DNA of 64,000 bases from Cetobacterium sp. NK01 (GTDB lineage: Bacteria; Fusobacteriota; Fusobacteriia; Fusobacteriales; Fusobacteriaceae). Each line of letters starts with the position of its first letter. Position 1 is the first letter of the stretch. Where the stretch lies: assembly GCF_024506395.1 (NCBI RefSeq), contig NZ_JANIBO010000001.1, positions 496,001 to 560,000 of the forward strand. The letters are read 5' to 3'. The notes below the pieces were generated by a model, which was not told the DNA's origin, did no database searches, and saw only the letters and a list, made by a program, of their open reading frames with translations. Below are positions 16,980 to 25,594 of this stretch, piece by piece. The position numbers and the translations under genes are program-made.

Positions 16980-18377
16980 TTAAGCTTTTATAGTTTCCTT
17001 ATTATTTATTTTCTTTAAGAATAAAACTAAAGCTACTACTGCTCCTGCTATTCCAACAACATATCCTATTGTTTCAGATAATCTAAATCCTTCAGGTGCA
17101 ATTAAAATATATGTTGTTACAACTGCCGTCATAAATACACCTGGAATTGTTGCTATCCAGTGATTCTTTCCTTCGTTTGCTAAGTATACTGCTCCTGCCC
17201 ATAAAGCTATTGTTGCTAAAGTTTGGTTTGCCCAAGCAAAGTATCTCCAAATTATTGCAAAATCTATAAAACATAGTCCAATTCCTACTGCAAATAGAGG
17301 TATTGCTATTATAAATCTATTTTTTACTGGCCCTTGTTTATAATTAATTGCATCTGCTATTGCCAATCTAGCACTTCTAAAAGCTGTATCTCCTGATGTT
17401 ATTGGACAAGCTACAACCCCTAATAGTGCTAAAGCTCCTCCAACTTTTCCTAAAATACTATTTGATATTGTATTTACTACAACTCCTGCTGGCCCTGCAT
17501 TCATCAGCCCTTCTGTTCCACCAAAGAATGTCATTGCCGCTGCTGCCCATACCAGAGCTATAACTCCTTCAGCTATCATTGATCCGTAAAATATTCTTCT
17601 TCCTTCTTTCTCATTCTTCATGCATCTCGCCATTAATGGAGATTGAGTTGCATGAAATCCAGAAATCGCTCCACAAGCAATTGTTATAAACAAATATGGA
17701 TAAATCGAAGTTCCTTTTGGATGAAGATTCACCATTGAAATTTCAGGGATATTATATCCTTTTAAAATCAATCCACCACCAATACCAATTCCCATTATTA
17801 TTAAAGAAGCTCCAAATATTGGATAGATTTTCCCTATTAGTTTGTCCACAGGTAAAACTGTAGCTAACATATAATATGCTACTATTATAGCTACCCATGT
17901 TAATGTATTTATGCTTGTCATACTAGCTAAAATTCCTGCTGGTCCATTTACGAAAACTACTCCAACAAGAACTAATAATACAACAGAGAAAACTCTCATT
18001 ATTTTTTTTGCATTATCTCCTAAATAATGTCCCACAATTTCTGCAATTGTCGCTCCATCATGTCTTACAGAAAGCATTCCAGATAAATAATCATGCGTTG
18101 CTCCAGCAAAAATACATCCAAAAACTATCCATAAAAATGCTGCTGGTCCCCAAAGTGCTCCAGCTACTGCTCCAAATATAGGTCCTAATCCTGCTATATT
18201 TAAAAATTGAATTAAAAAAGCCTTTTTCCAATCTAGTTCAACATAGTCTACTCCATCTGCTAGACGTACTGCCGGTGTTTCTCTTTCTTCACTAACTCCA
18301 AATACTTTTTCCACATATTTTCCATAAATTACATAACCTAAAATTAAAGCTATAAGCGATGCTATAAAACTAATCAT
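16980..18377 (-). CDS. cstA: CstA/BtsT-type carbon starvation (pyruvate or peptide) transporter
   Basis: A 465-residue membrane protein with about 13 helices. The N-terminal CstA core is clear: FLIQFLNIAGLGPIFGA (about 53-69), WGPAAF, HDYLSGM and SVRHDGATIAEIVG (about 95-116). The later SGFHATQSPL segment (about 240) is also conserved. It is shorter than the ~700-residue E. coli CstA and fits the short class found in anaerobes. Members take up pyruvate or peptides. Its gene faces the LytS/LytR pair, as in BtsSR-BtsT systems, which supports pyruvate-linked control by inference. Confidence 0.92.
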   Translation of the reverse strand: MISFIASLIALILGYVIYGKYVEKVFGVSEERETPAVRLADGVDYVELDWKKAFLIQFLNIAGLGPIFGAVAGALWGPAAFLWIVFGCIFAGATHDYLSGMLSVRHDGATIAEIVGHYLGDNAKKIMRVFSVVLLVLVGVVFVNGPAGILASMTSINTLTWVAIIVAYYMLATVLPVDKLIGKIYPIFGASLIIMGIGIGGGLILKGYNIPEISMVNLHPKGTSIYPYLFITIACGAISGFHATQSPLMARCMKNEKEGRRIFYGSMIAEGVIALVWAAAAMTFFGGTEGLMNAGPAGVVVNTISNSILGKVGGALALLGVVACPITSGDTAFRSARLAIADAINYKQGPVKNRFIIAIPLFAVGIGLCFIDFAIIWRYFAWANQTLATIALWAGAVYLANEGKNHWIATIPGVFMTAVVTTYILIAPEGFRLSETIGYVVGIAGAVVALVLFLKKINNKETIKA

Positions 18378-18411
18378 TTTAATCCTCCCTTTTCATTTCT
18401 TTTCACAATAC

Positions 18412-18452
18412 ATTATAATACTATTTTAGAATTTTTTTATCTTTTTTAGAAT
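18412..18452 (-). promoter_or_regulatory. cstA promoter with a candidate LytTR direct repeat
   Basis: On the minus strand a TATAAT (18417-18412) has no -35 at the right distance. Two exact copies of ATTCTAAAA (18452-18444 and 18432-18424) lie in direct orientation 20 bases apart around the missing -35. This spacing is what LytTR activators use. Confidence 0.55.
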
Positions 18453-18486
18453 AAACTGATTATTTTATTGCTTAAAATGCTTTTTT

Positions 18487-19236
18487 TTATCCCTTAATTA
18501 CATTTTTTAATTTTAAAATTTTTAACGTAGTTATTGTAAAAGCTACAATACTTATAATTGGTCCAATAACTATTCCAATTAAAGGTATAAAATATATTAA
18601 AGTAAAAATTCCTCCACCTAAAGTAAATGTAACTCTATTTTCTTTCATAAATTTAGAACTTTCTTCAGATGAGAATCTATGTCTTTCTAAAGTATAATCT
18701 ACAAAGTTATATGATATAAAATAACTCTGTACTATAAATATTAAAATTGGAACTATTATATTTATTACGGGAATAAATCCTAATAAAACTATAACTACTG
18801 TATAAATAAGCTCTTTAAAAAAACTTTTCGTTGCAATTTTTATTCCTCTCAAAATAAATGCTACGTTTTCTTTTAAAGTAAATGTATATTCTACTCCATC
18901 TTGAAAATTCTCAACTTTTTCTGAAATATAACTAAAAAATGGAGCTAATATACCTAAAAGTATTGTTTTAAAAAAGAAGTATTCAATTGATATCATTATT
19001 ATTCTAACTGTAAAAATAATTATCCATCTAAATAAACCTGCGTAATTTTGAACTTCAAACATTGAATTTATTTTATTAAAAAACCAATCTCCAATATATC
19101 CTGAAATCCAATAAAAAAATATTAAAATTATTATACCTACTGCTCCTCCTATAAAATAGCCCCAAGATAATCTTAATTTTTTTATTACTGTTGGAGCTTT
19201 TAGATAACTTTCAATCATCAATTTTATTTTCTGCAT
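18487..19236 (-). CDS. EI24/CysZ-like integral membrane protein
   Basis: A 249-residue protein with about five membrane segments and the EI24 layout: an amphipathic start, a long helix near 27-47, a conserved YTFTLKENV block in the middle (about 117) and a C-terminal region with YNFVDYTLERHRFSSEES followed by two helices. CysZ in this family imports sulfate, but many members have no assigned substrate. It lies between cstA and the OmpA lipoprotein gene and has its own ribosome site. Confidence 0.75.
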   Translation of the reverse strand: MQKIKLMIESYLKAPTVIKKLRLSWGYFIGGAVGIIILIFFYWISGYIGDWFFNKINSMFEVQNYAGLFRWIIIFTVRIIMISIEYFFFKTILLGILAPFFSYISEKVENFQDGVEYTFTLKENVAFILRGIKIATKSFFKELIYTVVIVLLGFIPVINIIVPILIFIVQSYFISYNFVDYTLERHRFSSEESSKFMKENRVTFTLGGGIFTLIYFIPLIGIVIGPIISIVAFTITTLKILKLKNVIKG

Positions 19237-19290
19237 TTTATCACCTCTTTTTCATATCTACTTTCTTTTTTTATATTTCTTTTAAATATA

Positions 19291-19312
19291 AAAAAGGCTC
19301 GAAAGCCTTTTT
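19291..19312 (-). terminator. Terminator of the OmpA-type lipoprotein gene
   Basis: A 9-bp stem (AAAAAGGCT with AGCCTTTTT) and CGAA loop at the stop codon, with T-rich flank on the minus strand. Confidence 0.85.
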
Positions 19313-19941
19313 TATTGTTGATATATATTTATTTCAACTCTTCTATTTAATGCTCTTCCCTCTGGTGTAGCATTAGATGCAACAGGATTTCTATCTCCAT
19401 ATCCTATGCTAGAAATTCTGCTTGGTGATACTCCTTGAGCTGCTAAATAGTTAGCTACGCTTTGAGCTCTTTGTAATGATAAATTTAAATTTGAGTTAGG
19501 ATTTCCAGTATTATCTGTATATCCTGAAACTTGAATTTTTGTTTCTGGATATTTATTCATTATATATGCAATTGAATTAAGAGGAGCATAGAATCCTCCA
19601 TTTAATACAGCACTTCCACTTTTAAACGATGATTCTCCAGGTAATCTTAAATTTATATTATCTTTATTATTTGTAACTGTGATATTAGTACTGTTTAAAG
19701 CATTTAAGAACTCTTTGTATTGAGCATCTTTATACGCTCCCCATCCTAGTCCTGCTAAAGCTCCTATTCCAGCCCCTATTAGTGTTCCTTTTGTATCTTT
19801 TCCAACTAGCTGTCCTATTAACGCTCCTGCTGCTGCACCTTTCACAGTTCCGCTAGTCTTCTTGTTTGTTGTTGTTGAGCTACAAGCTCCTAATAATGAA
19901 GTTGTTAATAATAACATTGCAACTATTTTTTTGTTTCTCAT
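19312..19941 (-). CDS. OmpA-family lipoprotein with a glycine-zipper segment
   Basis: A 209-residue envelope protein. It has a signal peptide with lipobox LGAC at about 17-20, a Gly-zipper stretch (about 33-70, GAAAGALIGQLVG and TLIGAGIGALAGLG), and a C-terminal OmpA-like peptidoglycan-binding domain (about 95-209) with VSGYTDNTG, SLQRAQSVANYL and NRRVEI. It should anchor the outer membrane to peptidoglycan. A strong promoter overlapped by a 12-bp palindrome precedes it, so expression is probably controlled. Confidence 0.93.
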   Translation of the reverse strand: MRNKKIVAMLLLTTSLLGACSSTTTNKKTSGTVKGAAAGALIGQLVGKDTKGTLIGAGIGALAGLGWGAYKDAQYKEFLNALNSTNITVTNNKDNINLRLPGESSFKSGSAVLNGGFYAPLNSIAYIMNKYPETKIQVSGYTDNTGNPNSNLNLSLQRAQSVANYLAAQGVSPSRISSIGYGDRNPVASNATPEGRALNRRVEINIYQQ

Positions 19942-19962
19942 TGTTGTTCCTCCTATAACTGA

Positions 19963-20003
19963 TACTATAGATATATTATCTAATATCTATAGTAACAAGT
20001 CAA
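19963..20003 (-). promoter_or_regulatory. Promoter with overlapping palindromic operator, OmpA lipoprotein gene
   Basis: On the minus strand TTGACT (20003-19998), 17-base spacer, GATAAT (19980-19975). A perfect 12-bp inverted repeat TACTATAGATAT / ATATCTATAGTA (19963-19974 and 19983-19994) is centred on the -10 box. Confidence 0.7.
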
Positions 20004-20044
20004 GAAACTATATAATTTTTATCAGATAAATTTATTTTTTTGTT

Positions 20045-21379
20045 CTACTTTGCTCCTAATGCTGCCATAGTAATATAGTTATATGGTTGATTAAAATGTG
20101 GCAAGAAGAAAATATCTAATAACTTAATTTTATCTATCGTTACCTTTTCTTGAATAGCTAATGAAAACATATGAATTCCCATTGATATATCCTGTCTTGA
20201 TGCCATTTGAGCTCCTAAAACTCTTCTCGTATTTTTATCATAAACTATTTTTAACCACACTTTATCATTATCATGCTCTATAAATCCTGGTTTTTGTAAA
20301 TCTGCAAACTCTGTAGCAACAGCATCATAACCTAATTTTATTGCTTTTTCTAGCGTTAATCCTGTCGAAACCATGTTTAATCCATATATTGAAATTCCAT
20401 TTGATCCTTGAACTCCTATACTTTCTAATTTAGTTCCACATACATTATGAGCTGCAACTATTCCTGAACGAACCGCATTTGTTGCCAAAGCTATATAGTT
20501 TGTATCTTCAATAGAGTTATCGTATATTGTAGCACAATCTCCAATAGCATAAACATCATTTAAACTTGTTTTTTGTGTTAGATCAACTTTATATGCTCCA
20601 TTTTTAAATAATTCTAATTTCTCTTTTCCTAAAATATTATTAGGAACAAATCCCACTGCTAAAATAACCATGTCTGCTTTATATATTTTTTTATCAGTTA
20701 TAACTTCTTCAACTCTATCAGTTCCTTTTAATTCCAATACTTTTTCACCAAAATTTACATTTATTCCATTTTTCACAAGATTTTCTTTCATCATCTCTCT
20801 AAACTCTGTATCATAATATCCTGATAAACAGCTATCACTTAAGTCAACTAGCTCTACATTTTTTCCACATCTTTGGAAAGCTTCTGCTAGCTCAACCCCA
20901 ATGTATCCTGCTCCTACTACTACTATATTTTTTAAATCTTGATTTTCTAATTTCTTTATTACATCTTCTGCATGTTGATATAATTTTACAAATTGTACAT
21001 TTTTCAAATCTTTTCCTGGAATTGGTAAGTCAATTGGTAATGACCCCGTAGATAAAATTAGCTTATCATAATTTTCTGAAACTTCAATTCCTTCTCTATT
21101 AACTCCATAAACAATTTTGTTTTCAAAATCTACTCTTGTTATTTCTGTTTCCATATGAACTTTGGCACCATTACACTCTAATTTTTCTTTAGAAGAGTAG
21201 AATAAACCTTCAGGTCCAGAAATCTGCTTTCCTATCCATAGCGCCATTCCACATCCTAAAAAACTTATATTTGAGTTTTTGTCAAACACAACCACTTCTT
21301 CTTTTGGATAGTTTGATAAAATCGTGTTAATTGCTGCTGTTCCAGCATGATTTGCTCCTACTACTACTATTTTACTCAT
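20045..21379 (-). CDS. nox: NADH oxidase (Nox/CoA-disulfide reductase family)
   Basis: A 444-residue FAD enzyme. It has an N-terminal FAD-binding GANHAG (8-13), a redox-active Cys43 in FLGCGMALW, an NAD-binding [11 protein letters not shown] (about 157-167), the GDCATI FAD motif (about 280) and a dimerisation domain ending in HFNQPYN. The single redox cysteine fits H2O-forming NADH oxidases or CoA-disulfide reductases. In an anaerobe it would remove oxygen using NADH. It has its own promoter with a small palindrome, which suggests regulation. Confidence 0.92.
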   Translation of the reverse strand: MSKIVVVGANHAGTAAINTILSNYPKEEVVVFDKNSNISFLGCGMALWIGKQISGPEGLFYSSKEKLECNGAKVHMETEITRVDFENKIVYGVNREGIEVSENYDKLILSTGSLPIDLPIPGKDLKNVQFVKLYQHAEDVIKKLENQDLKNIVVVGAGYIGVELAEAFQRCGKNVELVDLSDSCLSGYYDTEFREMMKENLVKNGINVNFGEKVLELKGTDRVEEVITDKKIYKADMVILAVGFVPNNILGKEKLELFKNGAYKVDLTQKTSLNDVYAIGDCATIYDNSIEDTNYIALATNAVRSGIVAAHNVCGTKLESIGVQGSNGISIYGLNMVSTGLTLEKAIKLGYDAVATEFADLQKPGFIEHDNDKVWLKIVYDKNTRRVLGAQMASRQDISMGIHMFSLAIQEKVTIDKIKLLDIFFLPHFNQPYNYITMAALGAK

Positions 21380-21406
21380 TTCTTATGCCTCCTAAAATTC
21401 ATTTTA

Positions 21407-21451
21407 TTTGATATTCAATCAAAGTATACCTTTTTAGTATTGTAAAGTCAA
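21407..21451 (-). promoter_or_regulatory. nox promoter with a small palindrome
   Basis: Minus-strand TTGACT (21451-21446), 17-base spacer, TATACT (21428-21423). An inverted repeat TTTGAT-N5-ATCAAA (21407-21423) sits at the start of transcription. Confidence 0.7.
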
Positions 21452-21502
21452 ATTTTTTTAAGAGTAAAATATAAACCATTATCCTAGTATTTTTTAATCA
21501 AA

Positions 21503-21531
21503 AAAAGTAGAGAGTTTTTCTCTCTACTTTT
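21503..21531 (-). terminator. Terminator 320 bases downstream of the dipeptidase gene
   Basis: A 12-bp stem (AAAAGTAGAGAG with CTCTCTACTTTT) and TTTTT/AAAAA loop; the uninterrupted T run is on the minus strand. Confidence 0.8.
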
Positions 21532-21853
21532 CTAAAGTCAAATTACCCTTAAAATTGTAATATTCATATTAAAATACAACATTTGAATTTCGGAATAAAG
21601 GCGGTGCTACTGCTCCAAGTATTCGAATTTTTATTTCCATAACATATTTGTTAATATACTATTCCTACTATGTTGAAACTGTCACAACTGAGTATGCCCA
21701 TGCTGGTATTTCTTATCTAAATCCCAAAACAATAAAAACAAATATTAAAATTTGCTATTAGAGTTATTCTTATATATTTTTTAGTAAATCTCCAGTTATT
21801 ATTAAAAATTTTTCTTTTTTTAATATTCTCAATCATCTTTAGTAATAATCTAT
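21532..21853. other. Non-coding stretch with a possible gene remnant
   Basis: This 322-base stretch lies between the dipeptidase stop and a terminator. On the plus strand from about 21588 to 21760 a frame stays open for some 58 codons. Its first part is higher in GC and reads like protein (FEFRNKGGATAPS), but it has no start codon, no ribosome site and no family I recognise. It may be a decayed gene or a long 3' untranslated region. Confidence 0.35.
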
Positions 21854-23212
21854 TTAAACTCTAAATTTTTCAAAAGCCTTCATATATATTTTCATTGCCA
21901 TTTTCATATTGTCTAGAATTATATATTCATTTGGTTGATGCTCTGTCTTTGGGCTATCTGGAAGCACATATCCAAATGCGACACAATTATTTATAGCTCT
22001 TGCATATGTTGCTCCACCACCTGCAATAGGTTGTGATTCTAAATCTCCAGTAACTTCTTGATAAGCACTCATCAAGGTTTTTACTAATTGAGAATCAAGT
22101 GGTGTATATATAGATTTTAAATAATCATGCTGACTGTATTCAAATCCATACTCTTTTGCTTTTTTAGTTAACGCTTCAACTATAATATCCTTATTATAAG
22201 TTACTGGTATTCTCATATCTATACAAAGAATTTCATTTTCTGGTGTAAATTCAATCTTACCTATATTAAATTTTAATTCTCCTGAATGCTCATCTTTTAC
22301 TTCTCCAAAAATAGGCTCTGCAAATTTATGCCCAATTACGTTTTCTACTATAAACTTTCCAGATTTAGTTTCAACTCCACTTAAAGTTAAAGCATGTAGA
22401 TATCTATTTATAGCATTTATACCCGTTTCAGCCACTTGTGCGTGAACGCTTTTTCCTAAAATCTCTATCTTTCCATCTTTTTCATTATATTCATAACCTA
22501 ATTTTTTTAGATTTTCTTCTAATTTCTCTATTTTTTCCACTGATATACTAGATGGTACTGAATTAAAAGCATCTCCTCCTCTAAATACCATTCCACTTAA
22601 ATTTTTGGCAGTTAATTTACATTGTAATAAACCCTTTTCTGCGTATATTAATGGAAACTTAGAATCAGGAGTAAATCCTATTGTCGGCATCTCTTCTTTT
22701 TCAACATATTTAGGCATATCTCTCCAAAGATTTTCTTCATCCGTTCCAAATATAAATCTAGCCCTATAATTTAAATCAAATCCACAATCTAAAAGAGTTT
22801 TTAATGCATAAATTGCTGCTAAAGTAGGTCCTTTATCATCTTGAGATCCCCTTCCATAATACTTCCCATCTTTTATTATTGGTTCAAAAGGAGGATTATC
22901 CCATTTACCTAAATCCCCTGGTGGAACAACATCTAAGTGACCTAAAACACCAACTAATTTATCACCCTCTCCGATCTCAGCATAACCATAATATCCTTCT
23001 GGATCTATATATGTTTTCATTCCTAAATTTTTACAGATTTCTAACATCTTTTCAAGTACTCTTTGGATATCCTCTCCAAAAGGAAACTCAGTATTATCTT
23101 CTTTTAAAAAACTTGGAATACAAATTAATTTATCTAAATCTTTTAAAAAATCTGAAAAATTTTTTTCCATTTTCTCATACATCTCTTTTGATGTTACATT
23201 ATTTTTTTTCAT
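21854..23212 (-). CDS. pepV: M20 family dipeptidase, PepV/Sapep-like
   Basis: A 452-residue zinc dipeptidase. Metal-site motifs are GHLDVVPPGD (about 92-101), GRGSQDDKGP (about 116-125) and GTDEEN (about 156-161); a lid domain fills about 195-330, and the C-terminal His is in the segment PKTEHQPNEY (about 425). The length and the DVVPPGD form match PepV, which releases amino acids from dipeptides in the cytosol. This suits an amino-acid fermenter with CstA and glutamate-degradation genes nearby. Confidence 0.9.
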   Translation of the reverse strand: MKKNNVTSKEMYEKMEKNFSDFLKDLDKLICIPSFLKEDNTEFPFGEDIQRVLEKMLEICKNLGMKTYIDPEGYYGYAEIGEGDKLVGVLGHLDVVPPGDLGKWDNPPFEPIIKDGKYYGRGSQDDKGPTLAAIYALKTLLDCGFDLNYRARFIFGTDEENLWRDMPKYVEKEEMPTIGFTPDSKFPLIYAEKGLLQCKLTAKNLSGMVFRGGDAFNSVPSSISVEKIEKLEENLKKLGYEYNEKDGKIEILGKSVHAQVAETGINAINRYLHALTLSGVETKSGKFIVENVIGHKFAEPIFGEVKDEHSGELKFNIGKIEFTPENEILCIDMRIPVTYNKDIIVEALTKKAKEYGFEYSQHDYLKSIYTPLDSQLVKTLMSAYQEVTGDLESQPIAGGGATYARAINNCVAFGYVLPDSPKTEHQPNEYIILDNMKMAMKIYMKAFEKFRV

Positions 23213-23272
23213 CTTTCCCTCCTATGTATATCTATATTTTATATAAAAAGTTTTTAAAAATATTTATATCAA

Positions 23273-23306
23273 TAGAAAGCTAGTTCTTTACAGAACTAGC
23301 TTTCTA
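23273..23306 (-). terminator. Long hairpin after the MBL-fold gene
   Basis: A perfect 15-bp stem (TAGAAAGCTAGTTCT and its complement) with a 4-base loop, 14 bases past the stop. The U tract is poor, but the stem is very stable. Confidence 0.7.
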
Positions 23307-23319
23307 TAATAAATTATAT

Positions 23320-24120
23320 TTAAATCTCTATCTTACTTCCTGTTTGAATCTCGAAAGTTTTAAATAATCCTTTTTTTACAATTTTTTTCACACCAAACTC
23401 TCCAGTACAATGACATGGAAAAACTTGCTCTATATTAATTTTATTTAAATATTTTATCAATTTTTCTATGTATTTTTCATTTTTATTTAAACTAGTTCTT
23501 GAAGATAAATGCAGTCCTCCAACTATATTGTGAATTTTTATTTTATTCATTAAACAATAGTGCAATATATTCTCTATTCCTATATGGGCACATCCTACTA
23601 TTAAAGTACTTTTTAAATTTTCTTTTATTATCATATGTAATTCATGCTTAAAACAATCTCTTTCATACTCTCCATTTTTATCTTTTTTGTAAAGATTTTC
23701 ATTAATCGGATTAGTACTTTCTTTATTAAAACAATGAAATAAATATATTTCATCCAAAACAAGCGTGTCTTGTACAAAGTTAAATCTCTCAACATCCAAA
23801 TACTCATAGGGAATTCCTATATCTATATAAGCTCCCAATATTTTTTTATAATGTTTATCAAAATAATATTCACTACAATATATTTTTGCTTTTTTATTTT
23901 TTTTTAAAAAATAGGGTAAACCACCACCATGATCTTTATGACCATGTGAAAGCACCAAGTAATCAATTTCTTCTAAGTTAATTCCTAGCTTTTCAGCATT
24001 TTTCCAAAATTTTTTACTCTCACCAACATCAAACAATATTTTTTTATTGTTTACTTTTATATATAAAGAGAGGCCATGCTCCTTTGATAACTCTTTATTT
24101 AAACTCTTATTTTCCACCAA
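23320..24120 (-). CDS. MBL-fold metallo-hydrolase, start codon uncertain
   Basis: A metallo-beta-lactamase fold protein with the metal motif SHGHKDHGGG (about 58-67), a later GCAHIGIEN (about 171) and the C-terminal CHCTGEF. It fits the group named after 7,8-dihydropterin-6-methyl-aminobenzene phosphate synthase; the substrate is unknown. The coordinates use a TTG at 24120, but no ribosome site lies before it and the family's first strand (IEIQVLVEN) is encoded upstream in the same frame. The frame opens after a stop with no ATG, GTG or TTG, only an ATA at 24135 spaced 7 bases from AGGAAGGG. True length is therefore probably 271 residues. Confidence 0.85.
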   Translation of the reverse strand: MVENKSLNKELSKEHGLSLYIKVNNKKILFDVGESKKFWKNAEKLGINLEEIDYLVLSHGHKDHGGGLPYFLKKNKKAKIYCSEYYFDKHYKKILGAYIDIGIPYEYLDVERFNFVQDTLVLDEIYLFHCFNKESTNPINENLYKKDKNGEYERDCFKHELHMIIKENLKSTLIVGCAHIGIENILHYCLMNKIKIHNIVGGLHLSSRTSLNKNEKYIEKLIKYLNKINIEQVFPCHCTGEFGVKKIVKKGLFKTFEIQTGSKIEI

Positions 24121-24198
24121 GACCTGTATTTCTATCTTATATCCCTTCCTTTTATTATTTATTAGAAATTATATTGCTTTTAACTCTAAAAATCAAGA

Positions 24199-25065
24199 TT
24201 ACATTATAAAAAATATTCCAATTCCTATAAAAGAAATTATAGCTCCGATTCCTTCTAATACCGAAATTTTTTCTTTAAAGCATACAATTGATATTGGTAT
24301 TATTAGTATCGGACTAGTTGCAGCTAAGGTACTAACCACCCCTACATTTGAATGTTTCATAGCTTCAACTAAAGATGTTACTCCTAATGTTGCTATAATT
24401 GTTCCTAGAGCTATATATAACATACCTTTTTTATTTAAAATTCCTTCTTTTATATTTCCCCACTCTTTTCGAATCGATATATAAATCATAAAAGCTAAAA
24501 TTGCAGGTATAGTTCTAACTTGAATTGTTGCAAAAGAATCATAATTAGTTGAACCTAATCTCGTAAAAATAATTCCAAAACTTTCACCTAACATAGCTAA
24601 AACCGCATACACAAACCCTAATTTTGAAAAGTCTTTATCGCTTCTTTTTCTTAAAACAACCATGGCTATTCCTAAAACTGTCAAAATCATTCCCAATATT
24701 TTTATAATTTCTATTTTTTCATCTAACATAATAAAACTTAATATTGAAACTGCTATTGGACTAAAAGTCATCACTAGTAATGTTATTCTTGGACCTACAT
24801 TAATATAAGCCTTATACAAAAAGAAATCACCTAAAAATAATCCAAATAATCCTGAAACAGATAAAAATTTTAACGATTCTTTTGTTACATCAACTGGTAA
24901 CAACAATCCTCTTTTTAGATATGTTATTATTCCTAAAAATATCATTGCAATGATTAATCTTATTAAATTTACTGCTAGTGTTCCCGTTTCTTTACTAGCT
25001 CTTTCTAAAAAAATAGAACTTCCTACCCAGCCAAAAGCTGCAGCAAGCGCTAAACTTTCTCCCAA
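24199..25065 (-). CDS. EamA/DMT family transporter
   Basis: A 288-residue protein with about ten membrane helices in two EamA repeats (about 5-135 and 150-287), including an ALAAAFGWVGSS start and the second-repeat A-x-x-GE-x-FG turn (GESFGIIFTRLG). Drug/metabolite transporters of this type export amino acids or other small solutes; no substrate can be named. Translation starts at a TTG, behind a GGGGGG tract, 12 bases after the DUF1499 gene; the pair is probably one transcript. Confidence 0.88.
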   Translation of the reverse strand: MGESLALAAAFGWVGSSIFLERASKETGTLAVNLIRLIIAMIFLGIITYLKRGLLLPVDVTKESLKFLSVSGLFGLFLGDFFLYKAYINVGPRITLLVMTFSPIAVSILSFIMLDEKIEIIKILGMILTVLGIAMVVLRKRSDKDFSKLGFVYAVLAMLGESFGIIFTRLGSTNYDSFATIQVRTIPAILAFMIYISIRKEWGNIKEGILNKKGMLYIALGTIIATLGVTSLVEAMKHSNVGVVSTLAATSPILIIPISIVCFKEKISVLEGIGAIISFIGIGIFFIM

Positions 25066-25077
25066 TTTGTATCCCCC

Positions 25078-25488
25078 CTACTTTAATTCCGCTCTTATTT
25101 TTTCCATTCTTTTTCTATTTACTCCAAAGTCATACCATCCCGTTTGAGCTGCAGATCTTATATTAATTATTTTTTTCTCTGATTCTATTTCAAAATCTGC
25201 AATATCTTCAAAACCAAAAAATTTACTGTAAAAAGCGACTTTTAAATAATTCTCTTTATCCTCTAAAATTTTACCTTGAAATTTTTCAATAACTTTTATC
25301 AATTTCTTTTTTATAATTTCATTACTTTCATTAAAAATTATAGGTTCTATATAATTCTTACTATGATTAGCTTCGCTAGAAACACAATTGGGTTTATCTG
25401 GACATTCTTCTAACACTTCTTTTCCTCTCCCTTCTCCCATTAAAATAAAAAAACAAGAAATAAAAATCAAAATTACCTTTCTTTTCAT
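25078..25488 (-). CDS. DUF1499 domain protein, exported
   Basis: A 136-residue protein with an N-terminal signal segment (about 4-18, no lipobox) and a DUF1499 domain. The hallmarks PDKPNCVSS (about 30-38) and the final RSAAQTGWYDFGVNRKRM (about 111-128) are clear. The domain is found in envelope or plastid proteins of unknown function. The gene starts behind GGGGGAG and is followed closely by the EamA transporter gene. Confidence 0.85.
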   Translation of the reverse strand: MKRKVILIFISCFFILMGEGRGKEVLEECPDKPNCVSSEANHSKNYIEPIIFNESNEIIKKKLIKVIEKFQGKILEDKENYLKVAFYSKFFGFEDIADFEIESEKKIINIRSAAQTGWYDFGVNRKRMEKIRAELK

Positions 25489-25554
25489 ATTCTCTCCCCC
25501 TTTTATTGTTAGTATACCCTATTTTTATTTTAAAAAACAATTTTTTTCCAATAA

Positions 25555-25586
25555 AAAAGCGAAAAGATAAAATTCTTTTCGCTTTT
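25555..25586 (-). terminator. Rubrerythrin terminator
   Basis: A 13-bp stem (AAAAGCGAAAAGA with TCTTTTCGCTTTT) 8 bases after the rubrerythrin stop, followed on the minus strand by TTTTTTATTGG. Confidence 0.85.
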
Positions 25587-25594
25587 AATTTCGA

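Noticed and set aside
22879..23283. A 134-codon plus-strand frame opposite the dipeptidase gene
   Set aside because: Leu/Tyr-rich shadow of a well-supported metallopeptidase; no start signal.
24047..24484. A plus-strand frame crossing the MBL and EamA genes
   Set aside because: It spans two genes on the other strand and shows no domain.
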